NCBI GenBank assembly: GCA_002294045.1
Contig: DBEP01000108.1
Span: 54,788-59,994, forward strand
Reading direction: 5' to 3'
DNA: 5,207 bases
Source of the DNA: Lachnoclostridium sp. UBA903
GTDB lineage: Bacteria > Bacillota > Clostridia > Lachnospirales > Lachnospiraceae
In this document: positions 4,354-5,207 of the stretch, piece after piece
Position numbering within the stretch: the first letter of the stretch is position 1
Layout of the letters: each line of letters begins with the position of its first letter
Position numbers and translations under genes: made by a program
Notes under the pieces: generated by a model
Seen by the model: only the letters and a program-made list of their open reading frames with translations
The model's database searches: none
What the model was told of the DNA's origin: nothing

Positions 4354-4902
4354 ATGAAAGACTTGGAAACAGATAGATTATTGCTCAGAAAATGGCAGGA
4401 ATCTGATCTGGAGGATTTCTATGAATATGCGAAAAGCCCCAGCGTGGGTCCTATGGCAGGCTGGAAGCCTCATGAAAGTATAGCGGAATCCCGGGCCATA
4501 TTAAAGAAATTCATGGAAGATAGGGAGGTCTGGGCAGTTACATATAAAGAAAATATTAAAGTCATTGGTTCCATCGGCTTACATAAAGACAGAAAAAGAG
4601 ATGTGGCCAATGTAAAAATGCTGGGATATGTTCTTTCACAGGATTACTGGGGAATGGGTCTGATACCGGAGGCTGTGAAAGAAGTAATCCGCCATGCATT
4701 TGAAGATTTAGAGATTGACTTAATATCTGTCTACCACTATCCTTTTAATTTTCAATCACAGCGGGTGATTGAAAAGTGCGGTTTTAAATATGAAGGGGTT
4801 ATACGAATGGGCAGCCAGATTTTTAACGGACGGATTTATGATGACGTCAGTTACTCACTGGAAAGGGAAGAATGGAGAACTGCCGAATGTTTTTATTATT
4901 AA
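4354..4902 (+). CDS. GNAT family N-acetyltransferase, RimJ/RimL type
   Basis: This is a predicted cytoplasmic acetyl-CoA-dependent N-acetyltransferase of 182 residues, the usual size for the RimJ/RimL-like group. Hallmarks are the N-terminal ETDRLLLRKWQESDLEDFYEY, the central strand IGSIGLHKD at about 71-79, and the acetyl-CoA pyrophosphate-binding motif A, LSQDYWGMGLIPEAV (about 94-108, with G100 and G102). The C-terminal block N132, S135, R137 and EKCGFKYEGVIR is typical of the group. Its substrate cannot be told; ribosomal protein N-termini, small amines and antibiotics are all known in the family. ATG 4354 follows AGGAGG (4338-4343) in a G-rich run. It lies 126 bp after nrdR with no clear terminator or promoter between them, so read-through from nrdR is possible. 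A strong terminator follows. Confidence 0.9.
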   Translation: MKDLETDRLLLRKWQESDLEDFYEYAKSPSVGPMAGWKPHESIAESRAILKKFMEDREVWAVTYKENIKVIGSIGLHKDRKRDVANVKMLGYVLSQDYWGMGLIPEAVKEVIRHAFEDLEIDLISVYHYPFNFQSQRVIEKCGFKYEGVIRMGSQIFNGRIYDDVSYSLEREEWRTAECFYY

Positions 4903-4938
4903 AAGTTACCTGCATCTCAGGATAATAAATAAGGAAAG

Positions 4939-4981
4939 AAAACAGTTCCGGAAGCCGCCTTTCTCCCGGAACTGTTTTTTT
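4939..4981 (+). terminator. Strong intrinsic terminator after the GNAT gene
   Basis: AAAACAGTTCCGG (4939-4951) pairs perfectly with 4966-4978 (13 bp) around a 14-nt loop. Seven T residues (4975-4981) complete a classic Rho-independent terminator. The left flank is A-rich, so the minus strand also reads into T-rich sequence and the element may work in both directions. It separates the GNAT gene from the following comM/yifB unit. Confidence 0.9.
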
Positions 4982-5014
4982 CCGTGTTTGTCCTGTACAA
5001 TTTCTTTTTTTGTC

Positions 5015-5043
5015 TTGTATGTTACGAAATTCTTTGTTATACT
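5015..5043 (+). promoter_or_regulatory. SigA-type promoter of the comM/yifB-like gene
   Basis: TTGTAT (5015-5020) and TATACT (5038-5043) are separated by 17 bp. A start near 5050 gives a leader of about 45 nt to ATG 5096. The promoter lies just after the terminator at 4939-4981, consistent with a new transcription unit. Confidence 0.6.
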
Positions 5044-5095
5044 GGAAACCGGATGATATTTCCTTCATTGCGGAGAGACAATGAAAGGAGCCAGT

Positions 5096-5207
5096 ATGTT
5101 CAGCAAAGCATTCAGTGCTGCCATAAACGGAATAGACGGCATAATTGTATCAATCGGCAGTCCGTCACTGACGTCTGCTTCTACGGATACAATTATGCCG
5201 TCTATTC
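5096..5207 (+). CDS. comM: ComM/YifB family Mg-chelatase-like ATPase, N-terminal fragment, interrupted by fold-back
   Basis: ATG 5096 follows AAGGAG (5085-5090) with a 5-nt gap. The first 18 codons, MFSKAFSAAINGIDGIIV, match the start of the ComM/YifB family of AAA+ ATPases, which in competent bacteria act as branch-migration helicases on incoming DNA. Only bases 5096-5151 are trustworthy. The + strand after that reads IGSPSLTSASTDTIMPSI, which is not family-like. The reverse complement of 5152-5207, placed in frame from the shared bases, reads GIDGIIVSVEADVSDGLPI, exactly the expected continuation. The gene is therefore probably intact in the organism but turned back on itself in this sequence. 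In many clostridia dprA and topA come next, but neither is present. The family call rests on about 35 residues. Confidence 0.75.
   Translation, partial: MFSKAFSAAINGIDGIIVSIGSPSLTSASTDTIMPSI
5130..5207. repeat. Terminal fold-back inverted repeat, probable assembly or chimera artefact
   Basis: Bases 5130-5151 and 5186-5207 are a perfect 22-bp inverted repeat around 34 nt (5152-5185). The right arm runs to the last base of the window, so it may be longer. Read in reverse complement, the spacer is the natural coding continuation of the left arm. The molecule therefore appears to have switched strands at 5151/5152. That is the pattern left by chimeric amplification or a contig-end hairpin rather than by a native palindrome. 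Confidence 0.85.

Noticed and set aside
4307..4996. Direct repeat GTTTGTCCTGT at 4307-4317 and 4986-4996
   Set aside because: Eleven bases of low complexity, with diverging flanks. Chance is sufficient explanation.
4769..5068. Open frames on both strands over the GNAT 3' end and terminator
   Set aside because: They run through the strong terminator hairpin at 4939-4981 and overlap the GNAT coding region out of frame.
5130..5207. Invertible (phase-variation) element in comM
   Set aside because: Flipping the 34-nt spacer between the arms restores VEADVSDGLPI, but the right arm would then encode DTIMPSI, which does not fit the family. A strand-switch artefact explains everything with one event.
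1..5207. tRNA, rRNA, CRISPR array or full insertion sequence
   Set aside because: No cloverleaf, regularly spaced repeats or transposase-like frame is visible on either strand.

Overview
The window is an AT-rich piece of a spore-forming Firmicute chromosome. Protein similarity recalled from memory (SpoIIGA beginning MYLEIYVD, a PRC-barrel YlmC/YmxH protein, NrdR next to sigG) points to the Clostridia, probably Lachnospiraceae. Genus-level placement is inference. No exotic new system is visible. This is the conserved sporulation locus spoIIGA-sigE-sigG-ylmC/ymxH-nrdR, followed by a GNAT acetyltransferase and the first codons of a comM/yifB-type gene. The points of interest are regulatory layout, repeats and an artefact-like 3' end.

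Layout. Positions 1-401 hold no credible gene. A run of back-to-back hairpins fills about 41-230, at least two of them terminator-like. A promoter resembling the Spo0A-controlled spoIIG promoter follows (310-363). spoIIGA (402-1346, probable TTG start) and sigE (1454-2194) follow on the + strand, then sigG (2302-3081), whose Shine-Dalgarno sequence can be paired by an upstream inverted repeat. A 152-bp segment with 13-bp terminal inverted repeats (3099-3250) lies between sigG and the convergent ylmC/ymxH-family gene (3546-3283, - strand). That gene has a SigE-like promoter. Only about 10 bp away, and divergent from it, is a near-consensus SigA promoter that would serve nrdR (3775-4227). The GNAT gene (4354-4902) ends at a strong intrinsic terminator (4939-4981). 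A new SigA-type promoter (5015-5043) then leads to the comM/yifB start at 5096.

How the genes work together. SpoIIGA is the membrane aspartic protease that matures pro-SigE in the mother cell when the forespore signals. SigE runs early mother-cell transcription, and SigG runs late forespore transcription. The YlmC/YmxH protein is a sporulation-associated PRC-barrel protein of unclear function. NrdR, the ribonucleotide-reductase repressor, and the acetyltransferase appear to be housekeeping neighbours.

Caution about the 3' end. From 5152 onward the sequence is the reverse complement of the expected continuation of the comM gene and re-reads bases already given at 5130-5151. This looks like a fold-back chimera or contig-end artefact. 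Bases 5152-5207 should not be treated as genuine downstream sequence.
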